DNA of 34,413 bases from an uncultured Sandaracinus sp. (GTDB lineage Bacteria > Myxococcota_A > Polyangia > Polyangiales > Sandaracinaceae), in NCBI GenBank assembly GCA_903828805.1, contig CAIKNO010000274.1:1-34413 (forward strand), written 5' to 3'. The number at the start of each line of letters is the position of its first letter. The stretch's first letter is position 1. The position numbers and the translations under genes are program-made. Positions 11,036-20,671 of the stretch are shown piece by piece. The notes under the pieces are model-generated. The model had not been told where the DNA came from. It saw nothing but the letters and a program-made list of their open reading frames with translations, and made no database searches.

Positions 11036-11827
11036 TCACTTCACGATGGCGAAGGTCTGCTGGTTCATGCCGACCAGGCGGCCGTCCTGCCAGAGTTCCC
11101 GGAGCTCGACGATGAAGCCATCCCGCTCGGCGACGGCCCGGGCGCGGAGGAAGAAGGGCGCCGCGGCGTCGAGCGAGCGGGGGTCGGTCAGGAACTCCGC
11201 CGTGAAGCTGACCGTCACCATCGGCCGCCAGCCGCTCTCGAGCGCCATCGCCGCCGGCCAGTGCGAGTCGAGCAGCGCGACGATCGCGGGCGCATCGACG
11301 GGCTCGGTGACGCGGCCTCTCACCCATCCCGCGCTCTCCGCAGTCGTGGCCCCCGAGAACGGCATGGGCTCGAGCACCCGGAACTCGTAGTGCTGAGTGA
11401 AGGCCGGGGCGGCGGGCGGCTCGAGCGGGGCCACCGCCACCGCCCCGTGGGCAGGCGGCGACGGAGGATCGGTCGTGATGGGGCGCGCCGGCGCGGCGCG
11501 CGGCAGGCTGAGCAGCGCGTGGCCGACCGCGACCACCTCCCCTGCCTGGAGCATCTCGGCGGCGAGGTTCGACTGCGTCTTCGCCTCGCGGAGTCGGCGC
11601 ACGCGGACCTCGACGGGCCCGGGAACGACGGGCGCGAGGAGATCGCCGGAGAACACCCTCGCAGGCCGCGCCGGATCGGAGGCGGCCTCTTCGATGGCGC
11701 GCAGCAGCGTCCCGAGCACGAGGCCGCCGAACGCGCCGCGACCTTGCTCCCACCCTGCGGGAATCTCGGCGCGAAACACATCCGGCCCGATGAGCTCCAC
11801 CTGCGATGCGAACGAGAAGGCGTCCAT
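11036..11827 (-). CDS. Thioesterase-like (hot-dog superfamily) protein
   Basis: WEQGRGAFGGLVLGTLLRAIEEA...RVFSGDLLAPVVPGPVEVRVRRLREAKTQSNLAAEMLQ, typical of double hot-dog acyl-CoA thioesterase-like proteins. Confidence 0.8.
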   Translation of the reverse strand: MDAFSFASQVELIGPDVFRAEIPAGWEQGRGAFGGLVLGTLLRAIEEAASDPARPARVFSGDLLAPVVPGPVEVRVRRLREAKTQSNLAAEMLQAGEVVAVGHALLSLPRAAPARPITTDPPSPPAHGAVAVAPLEPPAAPAFTQHYEFRVLEPMPFSGATTAESAGWVRGRVTEPVDAPAIVALLDSHWPAAMALESGWRPMVTVSFTAEFLTDPRSLDAAAPFFLRARAVAERDGFIVELRELWQDGRLVGMNQQTFAIVK

Positions 11828-12040
11828 GGACGGGGGTTCTATCGCCGACTTCGTCCCTCCGCACGGCTCGTGACGACTCGGCCCCGAGCGCGGAGGAGCG
11901 AGCGTCCGGCTTGTCGCCCGCGTTCGCCGCTCGAGGACCGCTGGCGCATCGAACGCCCGGCCATCGCGGCGGAGTGGGCGTCGCCGTCGTCGACAGGCCC
12001 GACCCGTCGTATCCTTGCGGCCTTCATCAAGGACTCCTCC

Positions 12041-14152
12041 ATGCGCGCCCTCGCCCTCGCCCTCGCGTTCTGTGCCTGCTCCCTCGCGTCGCCCGCCTCC
12101 GCGCAGGTGCGCCAACCCTCTCCCGTGGTGGAGCGGATCGAGCCGAGTTCGGGACCCCCCGGCACGTCGGTCGAGATGGTCGGCCGGTACTTCCGACCCG
12201 ACCAGAGCGTGCAGATCGGCGAGCAGGCCCTCGAGGTCGTTTCGCGCATGCCGAACCGGTGGACGGTCCGCGTGCCTGCGGGCACCCGCAGCGGGCGCGT
12301 CGTCGTGCGCGTCGAAGGGCTGCCGCCGATCGAGGGGCCCGAGTTCAGGGTGCTCGCCGCGCCCCCCGCGCCGGTCATCACCGACGTCCAGCCCCGCACC
12401 GCGGCCCCCGGAGCCGAGGTCCGGATCCTCGGAGAGAACTTCTCCCCTCGGCCCGCGGAGGACCTCGTCACGCTCGGCGCGGTGCCCGTCGTGGTCTCCC
12501 GCAGCAACCCCACCGAGCTCGTCGTGATCGTGCCGCAAGGCGCCCTCACGGGGCGCTTCTCGGTGCGGGTCGCGGGCTCCGGGGAGGCCACCGCGCCGGT
12601 GGATCTCACCCTCGGGGCGGGCTTGTCGGTGGCCACGTTCGTCCCGGCCGTCGGTCCGCCCTCGTCACGCGTGGAGCTGACGGGCGCCGGCTTCTCGACC
12701 CGCGCGACGGAGAACCGCGTGTTCCTCGGCCGCGCCCCGTGCAGGGTGCTCGCATCGACCGCGACGACGCTCTCCATCGAGGTGCCGGCGCAGGCCGCGA
12801 GCGGGGTGTTTCAGGTCGAGGTGCGAGGCGTGGGGCGCGTGTACTCGGCGGCGCCGTTCACCGTGCAGCCGATGCCGACGATCTCCGCGCTCGAGCCGAG
12901 CGCAGGCCCTCCCGGCGCCCAGTTCACGATCCGGGGCGCGCACTTCGGGGGTGACGTCCGGCTCGTGCAGGTCACGGTGGGCGGGGTCACCGCGACCGTG
13001 CGCGGTCTGCGCGAGGGCCGCGAGCTCGTCGTCGAGGTGCCCTCGACGGCCCAGACGGGTCCCGTCGAGGTGAGCGTGAACAGCGTCGGCCCGGCCCGCG
13101 CAGCGCAGGCCTTCACCGTCCTGGTGCCGCTCGGCGTGACGGGCTTCGCGCCCCGCAGCGGCGGCCCCGGCACCGAAGTGCTGCTCAGCGGTCAGGGCTT
13201 CTCGACGACGCTGACCGAGAACCGCGTGACGCTGTCCGGCGCACCATGCGAGGTCGTCTCCTCGACCCCGACCCAGCTGCGGGTCCGGGTGCCCCAGACG
13301 ACGAGCGGCCCCCTGCTCGTCGACGTCACGAACGCCGGCAGCGGACGCACGAGCCAGCCCTTCGTCGTGACCACCCCGCCGCGCGTGCAGTCGTTCGAGC
13401 CCACGCAGGGCGAACCCGGCTCCACCCTCACCCTCCGCGGAGAGGCCTTCGGCACCAACGCGTCGCTCCTCGAGGTGATGCTCGGCGACGCCCGCATGGA
13501 GGTCCGGAGCGCGAGCGAGCGCGAGATCGTCGCGGTCGTGCCCGCAGGCGCGACGAGCGCGCGCCTCCGCGTGACGGTGCGCCTCCAGGGGTCGTCGAGC
13601 CCCGAGGGTGAGTTCCTGGTCATCGGCCCCTTCGCCCTCACCGCCGTCGAGCCGGCCTCGACGTTCGCGGGGCAGTGGGTGACGCTCCGAGGGATCGGGT
13701 TCGGGACGCGTGCCGCCGTCCGGTTCAGCGGCGTCGAGGCACCGGTCACCACCGTGCGGACCGGACCGACGGAGCTGCGTGCCGTCGTCCCGACAGGGGC
13801 GGTCACGGGCCCCGTGACCGTGCGCAGCGAGGACGGCCGGGAGGTCTCGAGCGCGCTCGAACTCGTCCCGCCGCCGCCCGGGCTCGGCATCACGTCCGTC
13901 GAGCCCGTCTGCTTGCAGGGCGGGTGCGCGGTGGTGCTCCGCGGGCACGGCTTCGGCACCCGACCGAACCAGCAGACCGTGACGATCGGCACGGCGCGCG
14001 CGCGCGTCCGGAGGGCCACGCCGACCGCCCTCGAGTTCGACCTGCCGCGCACCCCCGGGACGATGACCATCCGCGTGGAGCGGAGCGGACGCGGCGGTGG
14101 TCGCGCCGAGACCGCGCCGCTCACCATCGAGGCGCCGACGCCGCCGCGGTGA
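12041..14152 (+). CDS. Secreted protein made of about eight tandem IPT/TIG domains
   Basis: Signal peptide MRALALALAFCACSLASPASAQ; eight units of about 80-90 aa with the pattern I..hxPxxGPPGxxVxhxGxxF...V.hG...hxVxxxxxxxLxxxVP. Confidence 0.9.
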   Translation: MRALALALAFCACSLASPASAQVRQPSPVVERIEPSSGPPGTSVEMVGRYFRPDQSVQIGEQALEVVSRMPNRWTVRVPAGTRSGRVVVRVEGLPPIEGPEFRVLAAPPAPVITDVQPRTAAPGAEVRILGENFSPRPAEDLVTLGAVPVVVSRSNPTELVVIVPQGALTGRFSVRVAGSGEATAPVDLTLGAGLSVATFVPAVGPPSSRVELTGAGFSTRATENRVFLGRAPCRVLASTATTLSIEVPAQAASGVFQVEVRGVGRVYSAAPFTVQPMPTISALEPSAGPPGAQFTIRGAHFGGDVRLVQVTVGGVTATVRGLREGRELVVEVPSTAQTGPVEVSVNSVGPARAAQAFTVLVPLGVTGFAPRSGGPGTEVLLSGQGFSTTLTENRVTLSGAPCEVVSSTPTQLRVRVPQTTSGPLLVDVTNAGSGRTSQPFVVTTPPRVQSFEPTQGEPGSTLTLRGEAFGTNASLLEVMLGDARMEVRSASEREIVAVVPAGATSARLRVTVRLQGSSSPEGEFLVIGPFALTAVEPASTFAGQWVTLRGIGFGTRAAVRFSGVEAPVTTVRTGPTELRAVVPTGAVTGPVTVRSEDGREVSSALELVPPPPGLGITSVEPVCLQGGCAVVLRGHGFGTRPNQQTVTIGTARARVRRATPTALEFDLPRTPGTMTIRVERSGRGGGRAETAPLTIEAPTPPR

Positions 14153-14310
14153 ACACGCCGCGGTGAACATGCCGCGGTGAACACGCCGCGATGAATACGC
14201 CGCGGTGAACACGCCGCGGTGAACACGCCGCGGTGAACCCGGCGCGCCGAACCCGGCGCGCTGAACACGCCTCGGTGAACACCGCGCGCCGAACCCGGCG
14301 CGCTTGACCC
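14143..14310. repeat. 14-bp tandem repeat, 12 gapless copies, consensus gccgcggtgaacac
   Basis: Direct reading: units start at 14143, 14157, 14171, 14185, 14199, 14213, 14227, 14241, 14255, 14269, 14283 and 14297. Copies 1-7 are near-perfect, 8-12 are diverged. Confidence 0.95.
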
Positions 14311-14315
14311 GACGA

Positions 14316-15620
14316 TCAGCGGGGCTCGGAGAGCAGCATCCCGGCCCCGACCGTCTGGTTCGTCGACTCGTCGACGAGCAGGAACGACCCGGTGGTGCGG
14401 TTGCGACGGTACTCGTCGTAGAACAGCGGCGCGGTCGTTCGCAGTTGCACCCGGCCGATGTCGTTCAGCCCGAACTGGGTCACGCCGTCCTCTCGGTGCA
14501 GCGTGTTCATGTCGAGCTTGTACTGGAGGTTCGTCACCATCGCGCGCACCCACCGCGTCGTGTGCTTGATCGCGAGGCGCGAGCGCGCGGTCAACGGCTG
14601 ATCCGACATCCAGCAGACCATCGCATCGAGGTCCTGCCCCACCATCGGCTTGTTCGCCGGGCGGCAGAGCATGTCGCCCCTCGAGACGTCCAGGTTGGTC
14701 TCGAGGTGGACCGTCACGCTGGCGGGCGCGAACGCCTCGTCGACCGGTCCATCGAAGGTGTCGATGCGGGCGATGCGGCTCGTGAAGCCGCTCGGCAGGG
14801 CCATCACCTCGTCGCCCTTCTTGAGGACGCCCCCCGCGACCTGCCCGGCGTAGCCGCGGTAGTCACGGTGCTCGGCGCTCTCGGACTGCGGCCGGATCAC
14901 CCACTGCACCGGGAAGCGCACGTCGATGAGGTTCCGGTCGGAGGCGATGTGCACCGTCTCGAGGTGGTGCAGCAGCGGCGAGCCCTTGTACCAGGGCATG
15001 TTCTCGCTGCGCTCGACGACGTTGTCGCCCTTGAGGGCGCTCACCGGGATGAACGCGATGTCCTGGACGTCGAGCTTGCTCGCGAAGTTGCGGAACTCGC
15101 TCTCGATCTCCCGGAAGCGCGCCTCGCGAAAGTCCACGAGGTCCATCTTGTTCACCGCGAACACGATGTGCGGAATCCGCAGCAGCGAGGCGATGAACGA
15201 GTGCCGCCGCGACTGCTCGACGAGCCCCTTGCGCGCGTCGACGAGCACGATGGCGAGGTTCGCGGTGCTCGCACCGGTCACCATGTTCCGGGTGTACTGG
15301 ATGTGCCCCGGCGTGTCGGCGATGATGAACTTCCGGCGGGGCGTCGCGAAGTAGCGGTACGCGACGTCGATGGTGATGCCCTGCTCGCGCTCGGCGCGGA
15401 GGCCATCGGTCAGCAGCGCGAGGTTCGTGTACTCGTCGCCGCGCCGCCGGGAGACGTCCTCGACGTGCTGGAGCTGGTCCTCGAAGATCGACTTCGTGTC
15501 GTAGAGCAGACGCCCGATGAGCGTGCTCTTCCCGTCGTCGACGCTGCCGCACGTCGAGAAGCGGAGGAGGTCCGCACCCTCCTCCATCGCCACCGGCTCA
15601 CGGACGTTCTGCGGCTCCAT
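14316..15620 (-). CDS. cysN: Sulfate adenylyltransferase subunit 1 (GTPase)
   Basis: FSTCGSVDDGKSTLIGRLLYDTK...AEREQGITIDVAYRYF...IIADTPGHIQYTRNMVTGAS...VNKMDLVDF. No fused APS kinase domain. Confidence 0.97.
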   Translation of the reverse strand: MEPQNVREPVAMEEGADLLRFSTCGSVDDGKSTLIGRLLYDTKSIFEDQLQHVEDVSRRRGDEYTNLALLTDGLRAEREQGITIDVAYRYFATPRRKFIIADTPGHIQYTRNMVTGASTANLAIVLVDARKGLVEQSRRHSFIASLLRIPHIVFAVNKMDLVDFREARFREIESEFRNFASKLDVQDIAFIPVSALKGDNVVERSENMPWYKGSPLLHHLETVHIASDRNLIDVRFPVQWVIRPQSESAEHRDYRGYAGQVAGGVLKKGDEVMALPSGFTSRIARIDTFDGPVDEAFAPASVTVHLETNLDVSRGDMLCRPANKPMVGQDLDAMVCWMSDQPLTARSRLAIKHTTRWVRAMVTNLQYKLDMNTLHREDGVTQFGLNDIGRVQLRTTAPLFYDEYRRNRTTGSFLLVDESTNQTVGAGMLLSEPR

Positions 15621-15621
15621 C

Positions 15622-16530
15622 TCAGAAGTACCCTTCCTTCTTCCGATCCTCCATCGCGGCCTCGGTGAAGCGGTCGTCGGCCCGCGTGGCGCCCCGCTCC
15701 GTCACGCGGGACGCCGCGACCTCCTCGATGACCTGCTCGATCGTCGAGGCGTCGCTCATCACCGCGCCGGTGCAGCTCATGTCGCCGACGGTCCGGAAGC
15801 GCACGGTCTCCTCGAAGGTCGACTCCCCGGGGAGCAGCTCGGTGAAGGGCGCCGTCGCGTAGAGCATGCCGTCGCGTCGGTACACGGTGCGCCGGTGCGA
15901 GAAGTAGATGCTCGGCAGATCGATCTTCTCGCGCTGGATGTACGACCAGACGTCGAGCTCGGTCCAGTTGGAGATCGGGAACACCCGGAAGTGCTCGCCC
16001 TTGCGCAGGCGGGTGTTGTAGAGGCTCCAGAGCTCCGGCCGCTGGTTCTTCGGGTCCCACTGCCCGAACTCGTCCCGATGGCTGAAGATGCGCTCCTTGG
16101 CGCGGGCCCGTTCCTCGTCGCGGCGCGCGCCGCCGATGCACGCGTCGAACTGATGGGCCTCGATGGCGTCGAGCAACGTCGTGGTCTGCAGCCGGTTGCG
16201 CGACGCGCGCGGGCCCTTCTCCTCGACGACGCGCCCCGAGGCGATCGAGTCCTCCACGCGCGCGACGATCAGCCGCTCTCCGAGCTGCTGCGCACGGCGG
16301 TCTCGGTACTCGATGACCTCGGGGAAGTTGTGCCCCGTGTCGACGTGCAGGAACGGAAACGGAAAGCGCGCGGGGCGGAACGCCTTCTCGGCGAGCCGCA
16401 GCAGCACGATCGAGTCCTTGCCGCCCGAGAAGAGGAGACACGGGCGCTCTCGCTCGGCCGCCATCTCGCGGAGGATGTGAATCGCCTCGGCCTCGAGCGC
16501 CCCGAGATGGCTGAGCTGGTAGGAGATCAT
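15622..16530 (-). CDS. cysD: Sulfate adenylyltransferase subunit 2
   Basis: MISYQLSHLGALEAEAIHILREMAAERERPCLLFSGGKDSIVLLRLA...VDTGHNFPE; immediately upstream of cysN. Confidence 0.97.
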   Translation of the reverse strand: MISYQLSHLGALEAEAIHILREMAAERERPCLLFSGGKDSIVLLRLAEKAFRPARFPFPFLHVDTGHNFPEVIEYRDRRAQQLGERLIVARVEDSIASGRVVEEKGPRASRNRLQTTTLLDAIEAHQFDACIGGARRDEERARAKERIFSHRDEFGQWDPKNQRPELWSLYNTRLRKGEHFRVFPISNWTELDVWSYIQREKIDLPSIYFSHRRTVYRRDGMLYATAPFTELLPGESTFEETVRFRTVGDMSCTGAVMSDASTIEQVIEEVAASRVTERGATRADDRFTEAAMEDRKKEGYF

Positions 16531-16564
16531 CGCGTGTTGTCTCGGACGTACCTTCGTTCAGGGC

Positions 16565-16587
16565 CCGACGCAAGGTTTCCACGTCGG
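16565..16587. promoter_or_regulatory. Inverted repeat upstream of cysD
   Basis: ccgacg-caaggtttcca-cgtcgg: perfect 6-bp arms, 11-bp spacer, 35-57 bp upstream of the cysD start. Function unknown. Confidence 0.25.
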
Positions 16588-16669
16588 AGAACGGGGCAAT
16601 GGACTCGCCCCGGGTCGCACCTGCCCGATAGCCACGTCCTCGGCCGGCCTCGGGCCCGCGCCCCAACGT

Positions 16670-17722
16670 TCAGAACAGCATGCCCTGGTTGCCCTTCGGC
16701 TCGATGCCGAGGTGACGGTAGGCGCGCTCCGTGGCCATCCGCCCCCGGGCGGTGCGGGCGAGGAAGCCGTGCTGCAGCAGGTAGGGCTCGATGACGTCCT
16801 CGAGGGTGTCCCGCGGCTCGCTCAGCGTCGCCGCCAGGGTCTCGATCCCGACCGGTCCCCCTCGATAGAACTCGATGATCGCGCGCAGGAAGCGGCGGTT
16901 CATCGCGTCGAGTCCGGCCTCGTCGACCTCGAGGCGCTCGAGCGCATCCCGCGCCTTCACGGCGTCGAGGGTGCCGTCTCCGAGCACCTCGGCGAAGTCG
17001 CGGGTCCGCCGCAGCAGACGGTTCGCGATGCGCGGCGTTCCGCGGGCCCGCCGGGCGATCTCGGCGCAGCCCTCGTCGTCGATGTTCACGCCGAGGATCC
17101 CCGCGCTCCGGCGCAGGATGCGCGTCAGGTCCGCCGGGTCGTAGTAGTCGAGACGGCACTCGATGCCGAAGCGCGAGAGCAAGGGGCCCGTGAGCAGCCC
17201 GGTGCGGGTCGTCGCGCCGACCAGAGTGAAGGGAGCGATCGGGATCTGCAGCGTGTTCGCCATCGGGCCGTCGCCGTGCACGATGTCGATACGGAAATCC
17301 TCCATCGCCGTGTAGAGGTTCTCCTCGACCACCGCGCTGAGCCGATGGATCTCGTCGAGGAAGAGCACGTCCCGCTCGCCCAGCTTCGTCAACAACGCCG
17401 CGAGCTGTCCCTTGTGCTCGATGGCCGGGGCGTGCGCGACGTGCATCGTCACGCCGAGCTCGGAGGCGAGGATCGACGCGAGCGTCGTCTTGCCGAGGCC
17501 GGGAGGGCCGAAGAAGAGCACGTGATCGAGCGGGCCGCGGCGCGCCTTCGCGGCCCCGACGTACACCGCGAGGTTCTCGACCAGCCGCGGCTGTCCGACG
17601 AACTCCGCGAAGCGACCGGGCCGGAGCGAGCCCTCGACGCGACGGTCCTCGTCCTCCACGACGGGGGCGGGATCGAGCAGGTTCTGCGGCCGGTCGCCGG
17701 CGTCCTTCGATCGTCTCGCCAT
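16670..17722 (-). CDS. ruvB: Holliday junction branch migration DNA helicase RuvB
   Basis: [69 protein letters not shown]. Confidence 0.98.
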   Translation of the reverse strand: MARRSKDAGDRPQNLLDPAPVVEDEDRRVEGSLRPGRFAEFVGQPRLVENLAVYVGAAKARRGPLDHVLFFGPPGLGKTTLASILASELGVTMHVAHAPAIEHKGQLAALLTKLGERDVLFLDEIHRLSAVVEENLYTAMEDFRIDIVHGDGPMANTLQIPIAPFTLVGATTRTGLLTGPLLSRFGIECRLDYYDPADLTRILRRSAGILGVNIDDEGCAEIARRARGTPRIANRLLRRTRDFAEVLGDGTLDAVKARDALERLEVDEAGLDAMNRRFLRAIIEFYRGGPVGIETLAATLSEPRDTLEDVIEPYLLQHGFLARTARGRMATERAYRHLGIEPKGNQGMLF

Positions 17723-17725
17723 GGA

Positions 17726-18355
17726 TCAGGCCATCCCCCCGAGCGCCTCGCGCAGGAGCGCGTCGACCGCTTTTCCCTCCGCGCTCTTGCTGATGGACGT
17801 GACCGCGCGCTCCGCCTCCGAGGGCTTGAATCCCATGCCGATGAGCGCCGAGTGCACCTGCCCGAGGGCGCCGGAGAACGCCGGCGCTCCGCCGCTCGGG
17901 AACGGCGCGGCCACGGACCCGGACGACGATCCGCTCCCGGCCGTCGCGAGGAAGCCCACCTTGTCGCGCAGCTCGAGCAGGAGGCGGTCGGCGATCTTCT
18001 TTCCGACCCCCGGAATTCCCTTGAACCGCGAGCCGTCCTCCCGCGCCACCGCGCGGGCGAGTTCCCCGGCGTCGAGGTGCGAGAGGATGGCCAGCGCGAG
18101 CTTGGGCCCGACCGACGAGATCCCGAGCAGCACCCGGAACGCCGCGCGGTCCTCGGCGGACGCGAACCCGAAGAGGCTGAACGCGTCCTCGCGCACGTGC
18201 GTGTGGACGTGCAGCGTGACGGGCTCGGGTGCGGACGGGAGCTTGCCGAGCGCGCCGAGCGGCACCGACACGTCGTAGCCCACGCCCCCCACGTCGAGCA
18301 CCACGGCGCCGTCGGCCCCTCGCTCCACGATGATTCCTCGAAGACGACCGATCAC
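17726..18355 (-). CDS. ruvA: Holliday junction branch migration complex subunit RuvA
   Basis: MIGRLRGIIVERGADGAVVLDVGGVGYDVSVP...HTHVREDAFSLFGF; KGIPGVGKKIADRLLLELRDK. Adjacent to ruvB. Confidence 0.97.
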   Translation of the reverse strand: MIGRLRGIIVERGADGAVVLDVGGVGYDVSVPLGALGKLPSAPEPVTLHVHTHVREDAFSLFGFASAEDRAAFRVLLGISSVGPKLALAILSHLDAGELARAVAREDGSRFKGIPGVGKKIADRLLLELRDKVGFLATAGSGSSSGSVAAPFPSGGAPAFSGALGQVHSALIGMGFKPSEAERAVTSISKSAEGKAVDALLREALGGMA

Positions 18356-18420
18356 GGCAGCACCCTACCACGAGGCCCCCTCGTCCTGCCGGTCGGACGA
18401 CGGTACAACCGGGCCCTCCG

Positions 18421-20637
18421 ATGCGTGCACCGCCCTGCTCCGCGTGGACCCTCGCGCTCTTCATCCTCGTACTCTCCATCGCCACGCGGCCGGCCCTCGT
18501 GCGCGCCGATCCGCCGCGCCTGCTCGCCCTGCCGCGGGGGGATGCAGCGCTGACCATCGACGGGGCGCTCGACGAGCCCGCGTGGGCCCAGGCCGAGCCC
18601 GGCACCGGCTTCGTGGAGCGAACGCCGCACCCGGGCGCAGCGCCGCCCGTGCCGACCTCGGTGCGCGTGCTCTACGACCACGGCGCGCTCTACGTCGGGG
18701 TCGAGCTCGGGCTCGCAGAGGGCGAGACCCCGAGGGCGCTGTGCATGACGCGCGACTCGGATGCCATCTGGAACGACGACGCCGTGAGCGTGAAGATCGA
18801 CGCGCGGCAGGACCACCGCACGACGCTGGGCTTCGTGGTGAGCGCGTCGGGCGCGCAGCTCGACTACCTCGTGCTCGACAACGGGCGCGCGTTTCGACGC
18901 GAGTTCGACATGGTGTGGGAGAGCGCGGTGCGGATCGAACGCACGCGCTGGACCGCGGAGTTCCGGATCCCCTCGACGGCCCTGGGCCTCAGCGCGGACG
19001 CCGGCGAGCGGGCCCTCGGGCTCAACGTGAGCCGCGACCACAATCGATTCGCCTCGACCTACGATTGGTCTCCGATGCCCCCCGAGTTCGGGCCCTTCTC
19101 GGCCTTGCACTACGGGGTCGTGGACGGCGTCCGCATCGGCGGCGGCGGCACGCCGGTCGCCGTGACGCCCTACTCGCTCGGCGAGCTCGTGGAGTCCGAG
19201 ACCACCGCCCCCACGGAGAGGCTGCGGGGACGCGCGGGCGGCGAGATCCTCGCCCGGCTCGACGCCGACGTCTGGGCGGAGGCGACGCTGCAGCCCGACT
19301 TCGCGCAGGTCGACCTCGACGACGCCCTCGTGAACCTCGATCGCTTCCCTCTTTTCTATCCCGAGCGAAGACCCTTCTTCCTGAACGGCCTCGACGCGTT
19401 CGACGCCGGCGTGCCCGAGACGCTCGTCCCGTTCTACTCGCGGCGCGTCGGCCTCGACGCACGCGGCCGCAGCGTGCCCGTCCTCGGCGGCGTGAAGCTC
19501 TACGGGCGGCAGGGGCCGTTGAGCTTCGGCGTCCTCGACGTGCTCACCGACGAGGCCGACGGACAGCCCGCCGCCAACGTCGTCGCGTCCCGGGCGCGGG
19601 TGGGACTCGGCTCGGGCGCGTCGTACGTCGGCGCGTTCCTCGTCTCGCGGCAGCCGTTCCGCTGGGACGGCTCGGCCCCTCAGGACGGGCAGGCGTTGCA
19701 TGCGACCGTGGGCGCCGATGGGCTCCTCCGGACCGCCGGAGACCGGCTCGAGATCTACGCGTTCGCCGCGGGCACGGCGCGGGACGGCGGCGAGGGCGCG
19801 GCCTCCGGCGAAGGCGTGGCGGCCGCCACGACGGCCCGGTGGCGGGGCCGCGAATGGCAGCCCTCGCTGACGGGGCTCTGGGTCGAGCGCAGCTTCGCCC
19901 CCGACGTGGGCTTCGCGCGACGCCCGGGCGCGGCGAGGCTCGCGCTCGAATCTCCGTTCGTCGCGCGCCCCTCGGGGGCCCTCCGCGCCCTCGTGCTCTC
20001 GCCCGGCGGCGAGGTGCAGGCCGACGACGGCCTCGATCAACTGCTCTTCTTGCGCGGCTCCCTCACCGCGTCCGTGGAAGGCACGGGGGGCTGGTTCGCC
20101 TCGTTCGTCGGGCGCTACGTCGAGGACACCGTCGCCCAGGACTTCGAGGTCGTGCCCGGCGTGACGGCGCTCGCCGGCACGTACCGCGGCGTGCAGATCG
20201 ACGTGCTCGCGGCCACGCCGACCGCATGGAACCCCACCCTCTCGGTCAGCTACCGGGTCAGCAACGCGTACTTCGGAGGCTTGCTGCACAACCCCTACGC
20301 CCGCTTCGTGGCGAACCTCGGCGCGTGGGTGTTCCTCGACCTGCGCGCGGACGTCTACCGGGTCGAGCTCCGACAAGTCCCGGCGTTCTGGACGTACGGC
20401 CTCAACGCGCTCGTGCGCGTGACCCCGACGACCGCCGTGCAGGTCGATCTCGTCGGGCGCCTCGACGGCGAGAACCGTCGCGCCGTGGGCATGGCCCGGC
20501 TTCGCTATCGGTACGCGCCCGGCAGCGACTTCTTCCTCGTGTGGCGCACCGACGCAGCGTACCCCGACGGAATGCCGACCTCGTTCTCGCATCAGCTGAC
20601 GCTGAAGATGTCGGCCCGCTTCGACCTGCGGCTCTGA
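18421..20637 (+). CDS. DUF5916 / CBM9-like domain protein, predicted outer-membrane beta-barrel
   Basis: Signal peptide; N-terminal CBM9-like region (LTIDGALDEPAWAQAEP...VRVLYDHGALYVGVEL...WNDDAVSVKID); PDFAQVDLDDALVNLDRFPLFYPERRPFFLNG. Confidence 0.85.
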   Translation: MRAPPCSAWTLALFILVLSIATRPALVRADPPRLLALPRGDAALTIDGALDEPAWAQAEPGTGFVERTPHPGAAPPVPTSVRVLYDHGALYVGVELGLAEGETPRALCMTRDSDAIWNDDAVSVKIDARQDHRTTLGFVVSASGAQLDYLVLDNGRAFRREFDMVWESAVRIERTRWTAEFRIPSTALGLSADAGERALGLNVSRDHNRFASTYDWSPMPPEFGPFSALHYGVVDGVRIGGGGTPVAVTPYSLGELVESETTAPTERLRGRAGGEILARLDADVWAEATLQPDFAQVDLDDALVNLDRFPLFYPERRPFFLNGLDAFDAGVPETLVPFYSRRVGLDARGRSVPVLGGVKLYGRQGPLSFGVLDVLTDEADGQPAANVVASRARVGLGSGASYVGAFLVSRQPFRWDGSAPQDGQALHATVGADGLLRTAGDRLEIYAFAAGTARDGGEGAASGEGVAAATTARWRGREWQPSLTGLWVERSFAPDVGFARRPGAARLALESPFVARPSGALRALVLSPGGEVQADDGLDQLLFLRGSLTASVEGTGGWFASFVGRYVEDTVAQDFEVVPGVTALAGTYRGVQIDVLAATPTAWNPTLSVSYRVSNAYFGGLLHNPYARFVANLGAWVFLDLRADVYRVELRQVPAFWTYGLNALVRVTPTTAVQVDLVGRLDGENRRAVGMARLRYRYAPGSDFFLVWRTDAAYPDGMPTSFSHQLTLKMSARFDLRL

Positions 20638-20671
20638 CGGAGAACGTCGCGACGAGGGCAAGGGCCCACCG

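Noticed and set aside
7153-11115. 1320-aa plus-strand ORF overlapping tmk, the PEGA-barrel gene and the AT-hook gene
   Set aside because: Antisense shadow frame of high-GC coding DNA; Arg/His/Pro/Ala-rich, no domain motifs, while the opposite strand has clear families.
14143-14310. Possibility that the 14-bp array is a CRISPR array
   Set aside because: Contiguous 14-bp units with no spacers and no cas genes nearby; a simple tandem repeat.
16571-16579. Sigma54-type promoter in TGGAAACCTTGCG upstream of cysD
   Set aside because: Spacing between the GG and GC elements is too short (7 bp rather than about 10) for a -24/-12 promoter.
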